Source: Maratus speciosus (taxonomy: Eukaryota; Arthropoda; Arachnida; Araneae; Salticidae). Taken from it: a stretch of 64,000 bases of DNA. A program made the position numbers and the translations under genes. The notes under the pieces are model-generated. The model did no database searches. It saw only the letters and a list, made by a program, of their open reading frames with translations, and was not told the DNA's origin. The stretch is taken from NCBI GenBank assembly GCA_963932465.1, contig OZ010788.1, positions 671,730,484-671,794,483 of the forward strand, read 5' to 3'. How positions within the stretch are numbered: the first letter of the stretch is position 1; every line of letters begins with the position of its first letter. Of the stretch, positions 11,914-24,265 are shown piece by piece.

Positions 11914-13414
11914 CAGGGTGTTTATAAAGTCCCGGACCCATTTTGATGTTTAATAACTCATAAAATAATGAAGATATAAACAAACTTATGGCATTTATTG
12001 ATGGAATAACTCGTATATTTTCCTTTTCAGATTTTAATATCTTTACTCTTGTAAATATTGTCTGCGCGTGTGGTTAATTTCAGATAATTTCATTTTCCAG
12101 TCTAAATATCTGTACTTTTCTAAATATCGTCTGCTTATTAATTGCATTTTTCTCTCTTTTGTTTTTAGGAGCTATTGCAATGTTATGTTTACTTTTGACG
12201 TATTTGTTCTATGTTACTTTTGTATGTGATGTTTTATTCGAGCGGATATTAAGAAGAATGCATACACAACAAGAGAAAGCACAGATTTTATGGTGGTTCA
12301 TAGAAACAAAATCGATAGTGCAAGCACAGCGAAATTGCCGAAGAATTTACCAAAAAGATCCTCCATCCAAAAGCAGCATATTGCGGTGGAAAAATAATTT
12401 TCTAGAAATTGGAAGTATCGCAGATAAGAAACGTTCCGGGCGTCCCTGCACAAGTGATTTTGATGTTGAGCGTGTCAAAAAGACATTTTTACACAATCCT
12501 AGAAAATCTGTGAGATCAGCGGCAAGAGAATTGGATTTGCCAATTTCGACGGTGTACAAGGTTATTAAGAAAAAATTAAGACTGCATGCATACAAAGTTC
12601 AAATTGTTCAAGTTTTGGAACCGGACGATAGGCCTAGGAGGATGGCTTTTGCAACAGATATGGTAAGGAGAATAGAAGATGATGCTGGTTTTCTGAGGCG
12701 CATAATGTTCTCCGACGAAGCATCCTTTCATGTTTCTGGCATTTTTAATCGCCATAATATGCGCATATGGGGATCTGAAAACCCCCATGAATACCGTGAG
12801 GCAGTAAGGGATTCCCCAAAGATTAATGTGTGGTGTGGACTAATGCACGACCGAGTCACAGGGCCTTTCTTTTTTACAGAAGAGACGGTCTCATCAGTCG
12901 TATACTTAGACATGTTGGAAAACTTCGTATTTCCACAACTAGAAGAGCTTCAGCCACACGTCATTTTGCAACAAGATGGTGCACCACCTCATCGGGGTAC
13001 AATCGTTCGTACTTCTTTGAATGACCATTTTCCAGGAAGATGAATTGGGCGAAGAGGTCCAATTCCTTGGCCACCCAGATCACCTGATATAACGCCGCTG
13101 GACTTTTTCCTTTGGGGATTTGTAAAGGACAATGTTTACAGGAGGAGAGTATCGAACATTGATGACTTAAAATCCAGAATTACAACCGCAATAGCCTCTG
13201 TGGATCCCGACATGCTTGCCGCTACCTGGCGTGAAATTGACTATTGACTTGATATTCTCCGTGCGACGAAGGGGGCACACGTGGAAGTTCATTGACAAGG
13301 GTCATGAAACTTTTTGAGTCTATCTAACCATTTATGTTATTAATTATAATCTATCTTTATTATTTTATGAGTTATTAAACATCAAAATGGGTCTGGGACT
13401 TTATAAACACCCTA
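11914..13414 (+). mobile_element. Mariner-like DNA transposon (DUF4817 type)
   Basis: A 1501-bp element flanked by TA on both sides (11912-11913 and 13415-13416). The terminal inverted repeats are about 63 bp (11914-11976 and 13352-13414), start CAGGGTGTTTATAAAGTCCC and differ at about three positions. It encodes one transposase, described separately. The high similarity of the ends and a reading frame broken only by two stops suggest recent activity. Confidence 0.93.
12258..13295 (+). pseudogene. Mariner-like transposase with two in-frame TGA codons
   Basis: The likely start is the ATG at 12258 (MHTQQEKAQILWW), where homology to the DUF4817 helix-turn-helix begins; the frame upstream to 12159 looks non-coding. 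An N-terminal DUF4817 DNA-binding region is followed by a second HTH (AARELDLPISTVYKVI) and a DDD catalytic core: FSDEASF, LQQDGAPPH and SPDITPLDFFLWG. About 36 residues lie between the second and third aspartates. TGA at 13041-13043 replaces the Trp expected after FPGR, and TGA at 13245-13247 follows WREIDY where CGA (Arg) is expected. Reading continues to a natural stop at 13293-13295. Cut-and-paste transposition at TA is known for the family; this copy should be inactive unless both stops are read through. Confidence 0.9.
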
Positions 13415-14466
13415 TATTTTCTCGAATTACCCACTAATAAAAAGAAGCGTTTTTATGTGAAGAATATCAGTTATGTATTCAAATAAAGTTTTGAGAGTTA
13501 TTAAAAGCGATACTTTGGTATTGGCAATATTGCAGCTGCTAATAGATGAAGAAATCACCAAAAAACATACCTTACGTACAGCATATAGCTACACACAGCA
13601 GCTTTTTTTATTCTGATCATCTCAGTGATTAAACACGTATTTCGATTGCATGTCTATTACATTTGTGTTTTAATTGTTTTGTTTTGCATACTTATAGATG
13701 AAGTTTTAATTTCGTGATGGAATATTAGTCGGAAACAAATAATGAATTGTTTATATTATTTTAAATGCAATCAGGTAAGTCTTTCGTAATAGTCTGTATG
13801 GAATAGAGACCATAGTTTTTTTTTTTTTAATCATGCTTGAAAATTATTTTGAAAACCCTGAAAAGTCAGTAAATTTTTATAGTGTTTTCAAACAAATTTC
13901 ACTTGAAAGAACAATTTTCTTTTATTCGGCGGTATAAAAATATGAAATGTGTGATATTTAAAAATTTCTTGTAAAAGTCAAATTCCATCGACAGGTATCG
14001 CCAACGTCAAAAGGATGTCAGTGTTACTCAAAGCCAGGTTTTTCCCTTATATTATAGATTTTAATTTTGTACAAATAATAATGCTTTTGGAACCTGATAA
14101 AATAAAAGGTTTATAACACATGCTATTATTAAATGAACTATATAACATTTTATTTTATACTAGCGCGTATGGTGTGTAAACATTTACAAAGCAATGTATT
14201 AAAATTTGAAAAATTTTTAAACATTGAATAGGCTTCCTCTGGAATATATATATTCCGTTTTTTAACATTTAAATTAAAAATGTTTTCCTACTAAAATAAA
14301 TATGAATCTCATAAGGGTTTTTTTAAACATAAAGCACATCTTTTAATCATGTTTAAACATGAAATAAGCACTACGTAAAACCTTAACTATTAAGTTTTGT
14401 AGAGACAAGTCTCGTTTCAAATATACTTAAATATTATTAAGTGCTTTACAAAAAATGTCGCAAATA

Positions 14467-14669
14467 CCGTATATACTCGCGTATAAGTCGACCCCAAATT
14501 CGGGAGGAATAGCAGACTGAATACCAGTATTTGTAAACGTTATGTTCGCCCTATCTAAATGCAGAATTTGCTGATATTAAATAAGCTGAAGATGGCTACA
14601 AGAAAATACTGGTATACAACATATTGTTTTCACCAATTTAGGGGTCGAATTATACGCGAGTATATACGG
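14467..14669. mobile_element. TA-flanked MITE (CCGTATATACTCG family)
   Basis: A 203-bp element with TA at 14465-14466 and 14670-14671 and ends CCGTATATACTCGCGTATAA / complement, continuing to GTCGACCCC / GGGGTCGA. It interrupts a divergent repeat unit that is uninterrupted elsewhere. Confidence 0.85.
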
Positions 14670-15807
14670 TATAAGCATTTAAATAACCTAAAAGGGGAAA
14701 TACCATTTTTTGGTACCGTCAAACTGTTTGAAATCTACACTCTGTATTCTCAATATGAATTTCAATACAAAGCCGTTCTACTGTAATGTTTATATTTTAT
14801 TTAATGTACTTAGAAAAAGTGTATTTGTATTTTTGGTAAAATGTCGCCCGTGAGGGTTAAGTGAGATTTAAAATTTAAAAAAGTTTAAAAAAAAAATAGA
14901 TGAATTGACAAACCTTTTTAACGTCAAAAAGTCTGGTATCAGAATGGTCTCAAAACTGCTGAAAATTTTGTTTCGTTTTACGTTAAGAGCAATTGTTTTT
15001 CTACGCTATTAGAAGCTATCAGCTCCTCAGAATCAATGAAAACACTAAAGATATTTTGCCATAAAATATTAAGACCCATAAATGTTCATGTTTTTAAAAG
15101 ATGGATTAAATAGGTATTTAAAACCTTTTAAGGATTACGACATATTTTTTATTTTTCCTGCTTATGTCGTTGCTGTAATGAATAAATATTGTTTTAAAAA
15201 TATTATTTTTCTTCCTCTTAAATGCGTAATCCAATTATATTTAACGAGTTTAAAGTTTATTTTATACTTTCATATTTTTAAGTAAGAATTTTTTTTTATA
15301 TATATTATGTTTTCTTTTTATGTGGAACTTATTTTATTTCACATTAAAGCCCATATTCTTATCTCTTATTCTTATTAAATAATATTTCTAGCTGGAAAAA
15401 TTTGATTAATTCGAAAAAGAAAAGGAGCTTGATAGCTATGCTTCAATGAAAAAAAATTAAGTAATACATTATACAGAATATTTCATATGAATAATATCTG
15501 GGAAACGAAAAGCATTTTTATAAAATTATACTTTATAATATAATTATAAAACACACGAATTTATTGTGTTTAAACATGAGAGTTTTACCGACAGATATCC
15601 GTAATGAAATGAATTTAAAGATTATTAAGTGCTTAACAATAATGTCTAAAATGTGTGCTCTAAAATCACTTTAAAAAATATATATATATTCTACTTTGGT
15701 ATCCTTAAACAATTTAAAATCTACACTATGTTATTTCAAAAGAATTTCAAATTTTAAAAGATATTCTACTGTTGATCTTGTATTCAAATAAATGATAATA
15801 ATAATAT

Positions 15808-15972
15808 CAGATTAAGCTAAATAATGCGATAAAAAGTTATAAAATATCTTAACATGATAGAAAACATCTATCATGAATGACTTTGAAAATGTCACCGCTT
15901 GTTACATGAAACGTTCGTCAATCTAAATAAAGATATTTTATCACATTTTATAGCATTATTTAGCTTAATCTG
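15808..15972. repeat. Inverted-repeat element
   Basis: The arms CAGATTAAGCTAAATAATGC and GCATTATTTAGCTTAATCTG, with further pairing through AAAATATCTT / AAGATATTTT, enclose about 75 bp. No target duplication is recognised. Probably a MITE. Confidence 0.7.
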
Positions 15973-18650
15973 TTTATAAGTGATTATTGTACATGTTGTT
16001 ATAATAATAATATCACTAAAATTAAAAAATATCATAAGCATTTTTAAAGAGCATCTCCAATTAAATCATATATTTTGTTATATATTTTAATTTAAAATAT
16101 TTTTCTATTTTAATTATTTTTATGTTATTCCCCCTACAAAAATTATTTATTAAAAATTCAATAGAAAATTACAAATATATTTTTACAGAATATTCTAATT
16201 ATATCCGCTTTCCCTATTAAATCATTAAAAAACCCATCATAATCTTTAGTAAAAAAAAAATCTTCAGCATAAAATATATATTTACAAACATAAATTACAA
16301 ACACATTTTTACAAACTATTCTAATTATAACCGCTATTTCTATGAAGTCTTTAATTAAAAAAAAATTATCATAATCTTTTTTACACGCTTCACCATTTAT
16401 AAGTATTTATAAAAGATATATAATTTAATCACATTTCGCTATTAAAAAAGTTTTACAGAAACACGTCTCTTACGAAATACATTTAAAAATTATTAAGTGT
16501 TTTATAAAAATATCGCAAATGTATTCTATCTATATTATAAAGGACAAACATATCTGTGCGTAACGCATACGTCATTTTGCGAATGGCAACACTTTGAAAT
16601 TTGAAATAAAATTTTGGTTTTAGAATTTTCTCTACTGCAAAATTTTTAAACTTCTAAACATTGCACATTTTAAATTTTTACACCGTCCTATAAGAAAAAA
16701 AATGCTCTTTTAAATGCAATTTGTTTGAAAGCTGTATCTAAATTTATTTTTGAGATATTAATTTTTTTGTATTTTTAATACCATTTTTTTTTATCGTGGC
16801 AACAAAAGTAGCCCATTCCTATTGAAAGTCATTGAAAGCAAACGGAAAGTAGTCGAAAATAGGAGAAACTGTATCTTTTCGTTGCCATTGTCTCATAAAA
16901 CTTGAAAAAAAAGTTGAAATTAAAATATGGACTATGTCAAGAATATTGTTTGTTATTCCGTGATAATGACGTCATATGCATAGTTTTCTGTAGACGAAGT
17001 TTGAGACTGTATTGTAAAAGTGGATTGCTTTTGCTGATGCAATTGACGTCATTTTATAGAAAAGCGTGCATTTTAATTCTTAAACCTGAATTATGTTTTG
17101 TAGACGTGCGTTATTTTCACAGCCCAGCTGCTTTGAAATTCTTCACAGATGAAAATCCTTCACTTTTGAAAATAATGTAACCGAAATCCCACACTGATAA
17201 ACCGCATGTTTTACAAAAATTTAGAGTGTCTTTATAAATGAGAGGTGACAGGCAAATTACAGCGATTTATATTACAGAAATTGATGATTCTCGCCTGGAT
17301 GGATTTACTTCGCCGAGTTAGACAAGCAAACAAATAATTCGTGGTTTAAAATAATATGTTCCTGAAGTTTTTGTCCAAAATTCTCTCGAATAATAAAATT
17401 CCAATGCTATTCTTTAGGACATTCTACTACAATTTTATTAAAATAACATAATTTGATTTATTTTTCCTAATTTTATATAATCTATATATTTAAAACACAA
17501 GTGTGTTTTTTAGTCATCTGCCCTCATCTTTCTGTTGAACCAATTTTACTAATATATATATTTTTTTTAACTGAAATCTTTTCATTTGTAGATGTGATCG
17601 CACTATCTGTTTGTTTTTTTAAATATCCCCACTTTTATATTTTAATTTTAAAAGCATTTTATGAAATTTCTTCAAAATGGGGAAAATTAGATAGCTTTCA
17701 TTGCAGACAAGAGAGAAATAATGAGGTATTTTTATCTTTATTCATATTATTTTCTAATAAAAATTCAAAATTGTTGATAAAAATGGTTGTACAGGGTTTA
17801 GTGTCGCAAAATCCCATTAGGAGCAGAATATTATATTAGGGGCATAATAACGGAAAATGACATACTGCTTTTGAAAACACGCATTTTTCCTCATAAGTTA
17901 TCTATATTGTTTTTCCTTCTGCATGTGTACTGATACTAAGTTTCAGACACTAGGTGAAATGCTTATTTAAGTGAAAATGAAGTCATATTTAAAAGAAAAC
18001 GATCATTTTCTTAGATAAAACTAAACATTTTAACACAAATGCGTCTAAAAAGCCTAAATTGCGGAAATTTTTACTCTCCGGAATTATATTATTTGTAGAA
18101 CATATTTGTAATCGTACAATTTAAATTTTTAAATTAACAAATAGGATTTTTTTTAATGGAATTTGTTTGGAAAGTTCATCTCAGTTTACTGATTGTCTAT
18201 GGTTTTAAAAACAATTTTAAAGCATGAAATATTTTTTAATTTATCTGTATCCCGCGGAGCTCGATTACGGTAGATTAATCCGTTTACACTTAAAACAAAA
18301 TAAAGACTTAATCATTTTCTTACGGCTAATATCCATTAAAAAGAAACTTCCCTATGAATAAATAAATAAAATAATATAAATAAAATACAAATTTAACAGA
18401 CATGTATAAGCTCTGAAATTATCAGAATATAAAAGGATTTCATAAGTAGCAAAATCTTGGTCAAATAACTGTTAGCATGCGGCTAATAAGAAAGTATCGC
18501 TTTTGATAAATTTCAAAAATTTATTTGATTGTATAATTCGTATTTTCCATATGAAAAATGCTTTTTTAATGTAAGTGGGTAATCTAAAAAATGTATTTCA
18601 TATAAAAAAATTATTAGTTTTCAATTAAAAAAAAGGTTTTCACCTATATT

Positions 18651-18686
18651 CTTTAACCCGAGAATACCCGGGTACGATCCTCTAGT
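18651..18686 (+). repeat. Internal Helitron-like 3' terminus
   Basis: ACCCG (18656-18660) pairs with CGGGT (18669-18673), then eight bases later comes CTAG (18682-18685) followed by T. Directly after it, TTTATATAAAATCCAAG and TCTCTGTGTGTCC look like the 5' region of another such element, implying two elements in tandem or nested inside 16529-23668. Confidence 0.45.
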
Positions 18687-18884
18687 TTATATAAAATCCA
18701 AGTCTCTGTGTGTCCCTCACAATTCCGGTTGGACGGCTTCATTGAATGAGTAATTGTTGAAAAATGCTAATTGCTGGGTTATTACGATAGTGGCAAAGTT
18801 TGACCAACTTGGCAAAATATCGCCAGATTTGACAAAATATTGCCAAACTTGGCGACAAAAATAAGTTGTTATATATGAAGCCAA

Positions 18885-19174
18885 CAGCCAAGTTATCCCG
18901 TCGACCAAAAATTTATCGCCAAACTATAAGATTAAATGCCAATAATGATTGATCGGAAATGGTCACATTCACTTGACTTTAAGCAAGTTACAAGTATTTA
19001 CGTCACCAAGGGATTTTTATTTGGACATTATATTTGTATTTTTATTAATGTTATTCTAATTTTTTTGTTCTTTCGTTATTTCAAATAAAAACTATATCTA
19101 TTCATATAATTTGGCGATTTATATAATTTGGCGAAATTGGTCGACGGTATAACTAAGTAGTACCTTAAAAACTA
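18885..19174. mobile_element. Palindromic MITE, GGTACTACTTA family, copy 1
   Basis: The right end GACGGTATAACTAAGTAGTACC and left AAGTTATCCCGTCGACCAAA form inverted ends; the outermost left bases are missing. The interior (AATGCCAATAATGATTGATC, CACTTGACTTTAAGCAAG) is shared, inverted, with 19335-19602. Confidence 0.72.
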
Positions 19175-19334
19175 TAGAACAAAACAGCTTATATAATTTT
19201 TGAAAAATAAATAAACAATTTATTATTAAATAAGCAACAATAGCCGGGTTACCATATCAGGTAAAATTACACGATTTTGGTGGCAGTTGGAAACCCCGGT
19301 GCATATGACATCTGTGCCGTAATTTGTATATAAA

Positions 19335-19602
19335 GAAGGTACTACTTATTTATCCCGCCGATCAATTTCGCCAAATTATACAAATTTACATAATTTTTAT
19401 TTTAAATAACGAACGAACAAATAAATTATTATAAAATTAATAAAAATACAAATAAAACGTCGAAATAAAAATCACTTGATGACATGAAAAGGTATAACTT
19501 GCTTAAGGTCAAGTGAATGTGACATTTACGATCAACCATTATTGGCATTTAATCTTACAGTTTAGTGATATATTTTTGGTCGACGGGATAACTAAGTAGT
19601 AC
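19335..19602. mobile_element. Palindromic MITE, GGTACTACTTA family, copy 2 (inverted)
   Basis: Complete ends GGTACTACTTATTTATCCCG and CGGGATAACTAAGTAGTACC. The interior is the reverse complement of copy 1, so the pair forms a larger inverted structure across 18885-19602. Confidence 0.78.
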
Positions 19603-19690
19603 CAATAATAATAAATACATAAATAAACAAAAATAAAAGTTCATCAGGTTTGTTTTCATAGCTGTTTATAGATTTTGGCAATATATCTCA

Positions 19691-19897
19691 GCACAGATGT
19701 CATACACGCGCCATATTGGCACGATTTGTTTCTGACGCCAATGTCATATAGGAAACGGATAGTTAACTAGAGCCAAAGTGTCGTTATTTTGCTTGATATT
19801 GTAACCCGGGTATTGTCATTTATGGTGTTGATGTTTTCGCCAAATTAGCGCCAGAAACAAATCGCACCAATATGATGCGCACATGACATCTGTGCCC
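19691..19897. mobile_element. hAT-like MITE with 8-bp duplication
   Basis: Direct ATATCTCA repeats (19683-19690 and 19898-19905) flank arms that pair for about 50 bp (GCACAGATGTCAT, CGATTTGTTTCTG). The left end lacks two G residues relative to the right. A fragment of the same end (CATATGACATCTGTGCC) occurs near 19300. Confidence 0.75.
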
Positions 19898-20603
19898 ATA
19901 TCTCATTTTCTAAAGCTCGAATCCACCGAATAATATAAAAGTAACTAAATAAATAATTAATAGAAATAACCAATTATATAAACTAAAACATTTTATTTCA
20001 CGGTCAAAGCACTGTTTTTAACTTCGATTAAAAAATACATATATCCTACGATAATTTCAGTTGAAAATAAGTTGAAAGCTTAATATCTCATTCCATAAAC
20101 GTAAACAAACACAAGAGATTCATTCATCATAAACAGTAAAAAATATTAAACCATTGAGGTAATCATTCACAAAGTATGTTCTTCAAAATTAATGGACAAT
20201 ATTCTTATGACGTCATAGTAGATAAAAGATTTTATTTTGCAATTTCTCTTAGCTGCGTTACTTTATTTTCATATTTATGCGCTCAGAATAAAAGCTTATT
20301 TTGTCATTATTTAGTTATTAATTATGAAAAAAATTGTAAATGCATGATTAGAAAAAATTAAATATATTTTTTCTTAATATTAAAAACGTACTTTGAAGTA
20401 ACAGCATGTTTAAATTAAATAAGTTAAACATTTTAATTATGTGGTAATATTTAAAATAACTGCATTTATTAGATTTTAGTAAGCACCACCAGGGGCCGAT
20501 TGAACTTTGAAATTAGTGGAATTACAATGTCATTTCAGGGCCTTTCTTTTGGGGAAGCTTTTCTAAATTCCACATACATGGAAACTCTTCAGTGCTACAA
20601 ATA

Positions 20604-20816
20604 TCATTCCTTGGACTGACATAACATCAGAACGGCCGGCAATTTTACACAAGTTTTAGAAAAATACTTCATATAAGAAATTTTATTAAAACTGGTTACT
20701 TCTTTGTTATATCGAGCCACACAATTAAATTTATGACAAGTTGCAGCCAATTTTACCAACGTCGTATCGTAACCAAGATCGTGAAGCACGGCACGCATAA
20801 TACCGTATAATACCAT
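20604..20816 (-). other. Orphan open frame, 70 codons, function unknown
   Basis: It has a less AT-biased composition than most frames here (HDLGYDTTLVKLAATCHKF) and lies inside the insertion 16529-23668. No domain is recognised and no splice sites were established. It may be a captured gene fragment in a Helitron-like element or chance. Confidence 0.25.
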
Positions 20817-21320
20817 TGCATTAAACCGTATATGACAGTTTAATAGTTTTATCTTACTTATATCTTTAAGTGGGTAATTTATTAATTTTTAAGAATTAAC
20901 AAACTAAATTGTCCGATATATGAATTTAAAAAAATCCCTGCCGGCCCGGCCTACAGGCAGAGGTAGATTTCGGAGTTAAGTATACTAATTTCACAAACAA
21001 AAACTAAATCATTATTAGATATAAATCCACTTTAACAGTTTTATCTGTCTGCTTTTGACGACTTTTTATTTCCTTTTTATAAAATAGCTGGTTTTATCAG
21101 AATCATGTTAAGGTGATATTAAAAAAAATATTTTTCCATACTCAACAACTCGCCACATTTTCAGATTAATTTTTAATAATAATAAAAAAAAAATATGAAA
21201 CATGCTGACGTGATTTTTGAAAAGATTTATAAGCGACCTGTGTTTTTATTTTTCTTTCAATTAATTAAAACTTGATTAATAAACAATTATTTTCTCAGTA
21301 GGGCAATATTTTTCGTTTCT

Positions 21321-23269
21321 AACACAATCGCTTCGGGAAATTCTGTTCAAAATGCCCACTTTGACATCCTTTTTTGAAATATATTCTGCCTCTATCAAAA
21401 AATCGATCATTACTGTACATTATATAGTTTCTGACTAAGAGAATCTAGCAATTGAATGCGTTTGAGAGCAAAAATGAATTTAAAAATGAGTAAGAAAATA
21501 GACAGTTTGGATTTGAATGCACCCTTAATAAGATGATTTTTTTCTTCAACCGCTATGTATTTTTAATTTGTTTTTGCTTTAAAAATTGGCCCTATAAAAA
21601 ACTTGTCTGTATAAATGTTGAAGACAATATTAAGAAGATATATGATAAATTCATGGAGATTTTATATCTTGTGAATTGACGGAGTTATGAAAATTTTTCT
21701 TCTTCAACCCCCCCCCCCCCCCACTTTTTTGTTTTGTTTTTGTTTTCGTTTTTTTTCTTTTGGTACGAATTGGTCCTATCAAAAACTTGTGAATATAAAA
21801 GTTGTAGATAATATTAAGGAGATGTATAATAAAATTATTGGATTTGATATCTTGAGAATTCACGAAGTAAGGAATTTTTTCCTCCCAAAAACCCCATTTT
21901 TTGTGCCCCTTGAGCCTATTTTAAATTTTATCAACAATCTGTGATGCATGAATTTTTGGCGCTATTTTTAGAAGTAATAAAAATTTTAAACTGATTTGAT
22001 ATGTACAAAAATTAAGAAGTTATGAGGTTTTTTTCGGTTTTTAGAAAACCCCTCCCTATTTCCATTCCCTTTGTCCGCTTTTGCCCATTAACGAACTTGA
22101 CCGAGATTTTATGCCCCTTGATTTTATGTATCAGTTTCGAAGAGATATGTGCAAAATTGCGGAAGTTATCGTGTCCAGAAGAAAGTGATAACACAATTGC
22201 TTCGGGAAATTCCGTTCAAAATGCCCACTTTGACATTTTTTTTTTAAAATATATTCTGTCTCTATCAAAAAATCGATAATTGCGGTACATTATATAGTTT
22301 CTGAATAAGCGAATCTACCAATTAAATGCGTTTGAGAGCAAAAATGAATTTAGAAATGAGTCAGAAAATAAGCAGTTTGGATTTGAGTGCATCCTTAATG
22401 CAATGATTTTTCCAACACAATCCGCTTCGGGAAATTCGGTTCAAAATGCCCACTTTAACAGCATTTTTTAAAAATATATTCTGCCTCTATCAAAAATCGA
22501 CCATTACGGTACATTATATAGTTTCTGAGTAAGAAAACGTACCAATTGGAAGCCTTTGAGAGCAAAAATGAATTGTAAAATGAGTCAGAAAATACGGAGT
22601 TTGGATTTCAATACACCCTTACTTAGATGATTTTTTTCTTCAACCGCTATGTATTTTTAATTTGTTTTTGCTGTAAGAATTGGTCCTATTCAAAACTCGT
22701 CTGTATAGATGTTGTAGACAATATTAAGAAGATATATGATAAATTCATGGGGATTTTATATCTTTTGAATTGACGGAGTTATGGATTTTTTACTTCTTCA
22801 AACCCCCTTTTTGTTTTAGTTTTTAATTTTTATTTGCGGTACGAATTGGTCCTATCAAAAACTTGTGAATATAAAAGTTGTAGATAATATTAAGGAAATT
22901 TATAATAAAATTAATTGGAATTGATATCTTGAGAATTGACGAAGTTATGAATTTTTTTCTCCCAAAAACCCTATTTTTTGCGCCCCTTGAGCCCATTTTT
23001 AACTTTATCAAAAATCTGTGATACATAAAATTTTGGCCCTATTTTTAGAAGTAATAAAAACTTTAAACTGATTTGATATGTACAAAAATTAAGAAGTTAT
23101 GGGGGGGGGGGGTCGGTTTTCACAAAACCCCTACCTATTTCCACCCCCTCGGTCCGATTTTGCCCATTAACGAACTTGACCGAGATTTTATGCCCTTTGA
23201 TTTTATGTATCAGTTTGAAAGAGATTGGTGCAGAATAACAAAAATTATCGTGTCCAGAAGAAAGTGATA
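21321..23269 (+). repeat. Hierarchical tandem duplication, period about 1088 bp
   Basis: Layout A-B-A-A-B. Block A (about 224 bp, containing CTTCGGGAAATTC and AAAATGCCCACTTT) starts at 21321, 22190 and 22414. Block B (about 640 bp) starts near 21545 and 22633 and ends in GTGTCCAGAAGAAAGTGATA. Block B itself holds diverged subrepeats of about 150 bp (AACTTGTnTGTATAAA..., AATTGACGGAGTTATGA). Short open frames in it are not convincing genes. Confidence 0.82.
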
Positions 23270-23668
23270 TATATAGATAGATAAATAGATATATAAGTTT
23301 TTTAGTGAGGGTAGTTTTGGGTTCTAGGAGTCATAATCGGTGTAGATCTGCAAAAATTTTTCAGAAATTCCAACATAGAAACGATCCCAATAGGTAGTAT
23401 TTCATACGAAATCTACCTAAAAATGTAAACAAAGATTGAATAGACATGACCGCAAAAAGCCTCAAATCCACACAACATTTGGAAGCAAACTGCGCGAATT
23501 GTTCCTCTACTGTACATAGTTTTTCATAAATATGTTTCATTCTTAAAATATGCTATTTTCATCTTTCACTGCGGAACAAACGAAAAAAATTCATATTCTT
23601 GCGCATGAGTTGTATATATCTTTATATCTAATTTTCCGTCATTTTTGACGGAAGTTAAAGTCTTCTAG

Positions 23669-24240
23669 TAAGTTATAATACCTAAAAAGGGAAACACCAT
23701 ACTTTGGAACCGTCAAACTATTTAAAATCTACACTCGGTGACTTCAAAAGCATTTCAATATCAAAAGCTATTCTGCCATATTTTTTAATATTTTATTTAA
23801 TATACTTAGACTAGGCGTATTTTTGACTATATATGTCACCATTGACATTTAAGTGACATTTAAAATTTAAAGTACTTTTAAACAATGGGTAAATGACAAA
23901 ACCTTTTAACGTCAAAAACGTCCGATATGAGAACACTAGTAAAATTTCAGAAAATATAATGCTTCGTTCTACGTTAAAAGGAATTGCCTTTCAAGGCTAT
24001 TAGAAGCTATTAACACTTAAGAGTTAATAAAAACACTAAAAATATTTTGGCATGAAACATAAATGTTCATGTTTCTAAAAGATGGATTAAATTGATACTT
24101 AAAAGCCTTTAAGTATTACAATATATTTTTATTTTTCCAACTTATTTCGTCGTTGTAACGAATTAAAAAAATACTTGTAAAATATTTTTTTCTTTCCCTT
24201 ATATGCGAGATTAAATTACTTTTAATGAGTTTTAACCCTT
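23669..24240 (+). repeat. Continuation of the ~1-kb repeat after the insertion
   Basis: Alignable with 14690-15290: ACCGTCAAACTNTTTNAAATCTACACT, TTTTAACGTCAAAAA and ATAAATGTTCATGTTT landmarks occur in the same order and strand. Confidence 0.65.
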
Positions 24241-24265
24241 TAACCCCGACGGTACTTTAATGTAC

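Larger units (their letters stand above)
13870..16528 (+). repeat. Divergent tandem repeat of about 1 kb
   Basis: Landmarks ATTATTAAGTGCTT (14440, 15622 and, as ATTATTAAGTGTTTT, about 16490) and AAATCTACACT recur at roughly 0.87-1.18 kb. Units contain the MITE 14467-14669 and the inverted repeat 15808-15972. The next unit part continues at 23669-24240. No protein coding is recognised. Confidence 0.6.
16529..23668 (+). mobile_element. Insertion of about 7.1 kb with Helitron-like ends
   Basis: A divergent repeat unit (seen at 14.4-15.3 kb) stops at about 16528 and resumes at 23669 with CCTAAAAAGGGAAACACCA, so the intervening DNA is inserted. The left end reads TCTATATTATAAAGGACAAA after an A. 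The right end has the hairpin TTCCGTC-ATTTTT-GACGGAA (23634-23653), then 11 nt, then CTAG followed by T. These are the hallmarks of Helitrons. No Rep/helicase frame is seen, so it is nonautonomous or a nest of elements. The 5' base could be a few bases earlier. Confidence 0.6.

Noticed and set aside
16902..17839. Open frames of 92 and 112 codons
   Set aside because: Phe/Leu/Ile-rich products of AT-rich DNA inside the Helitron-like insert, with no domain or conserved relative.
21651..23267. Proline-, phenylalanine- and glycine-rich frames
   Set aside because: Generated by the C/G homopolymers and tandem A/B blocks.
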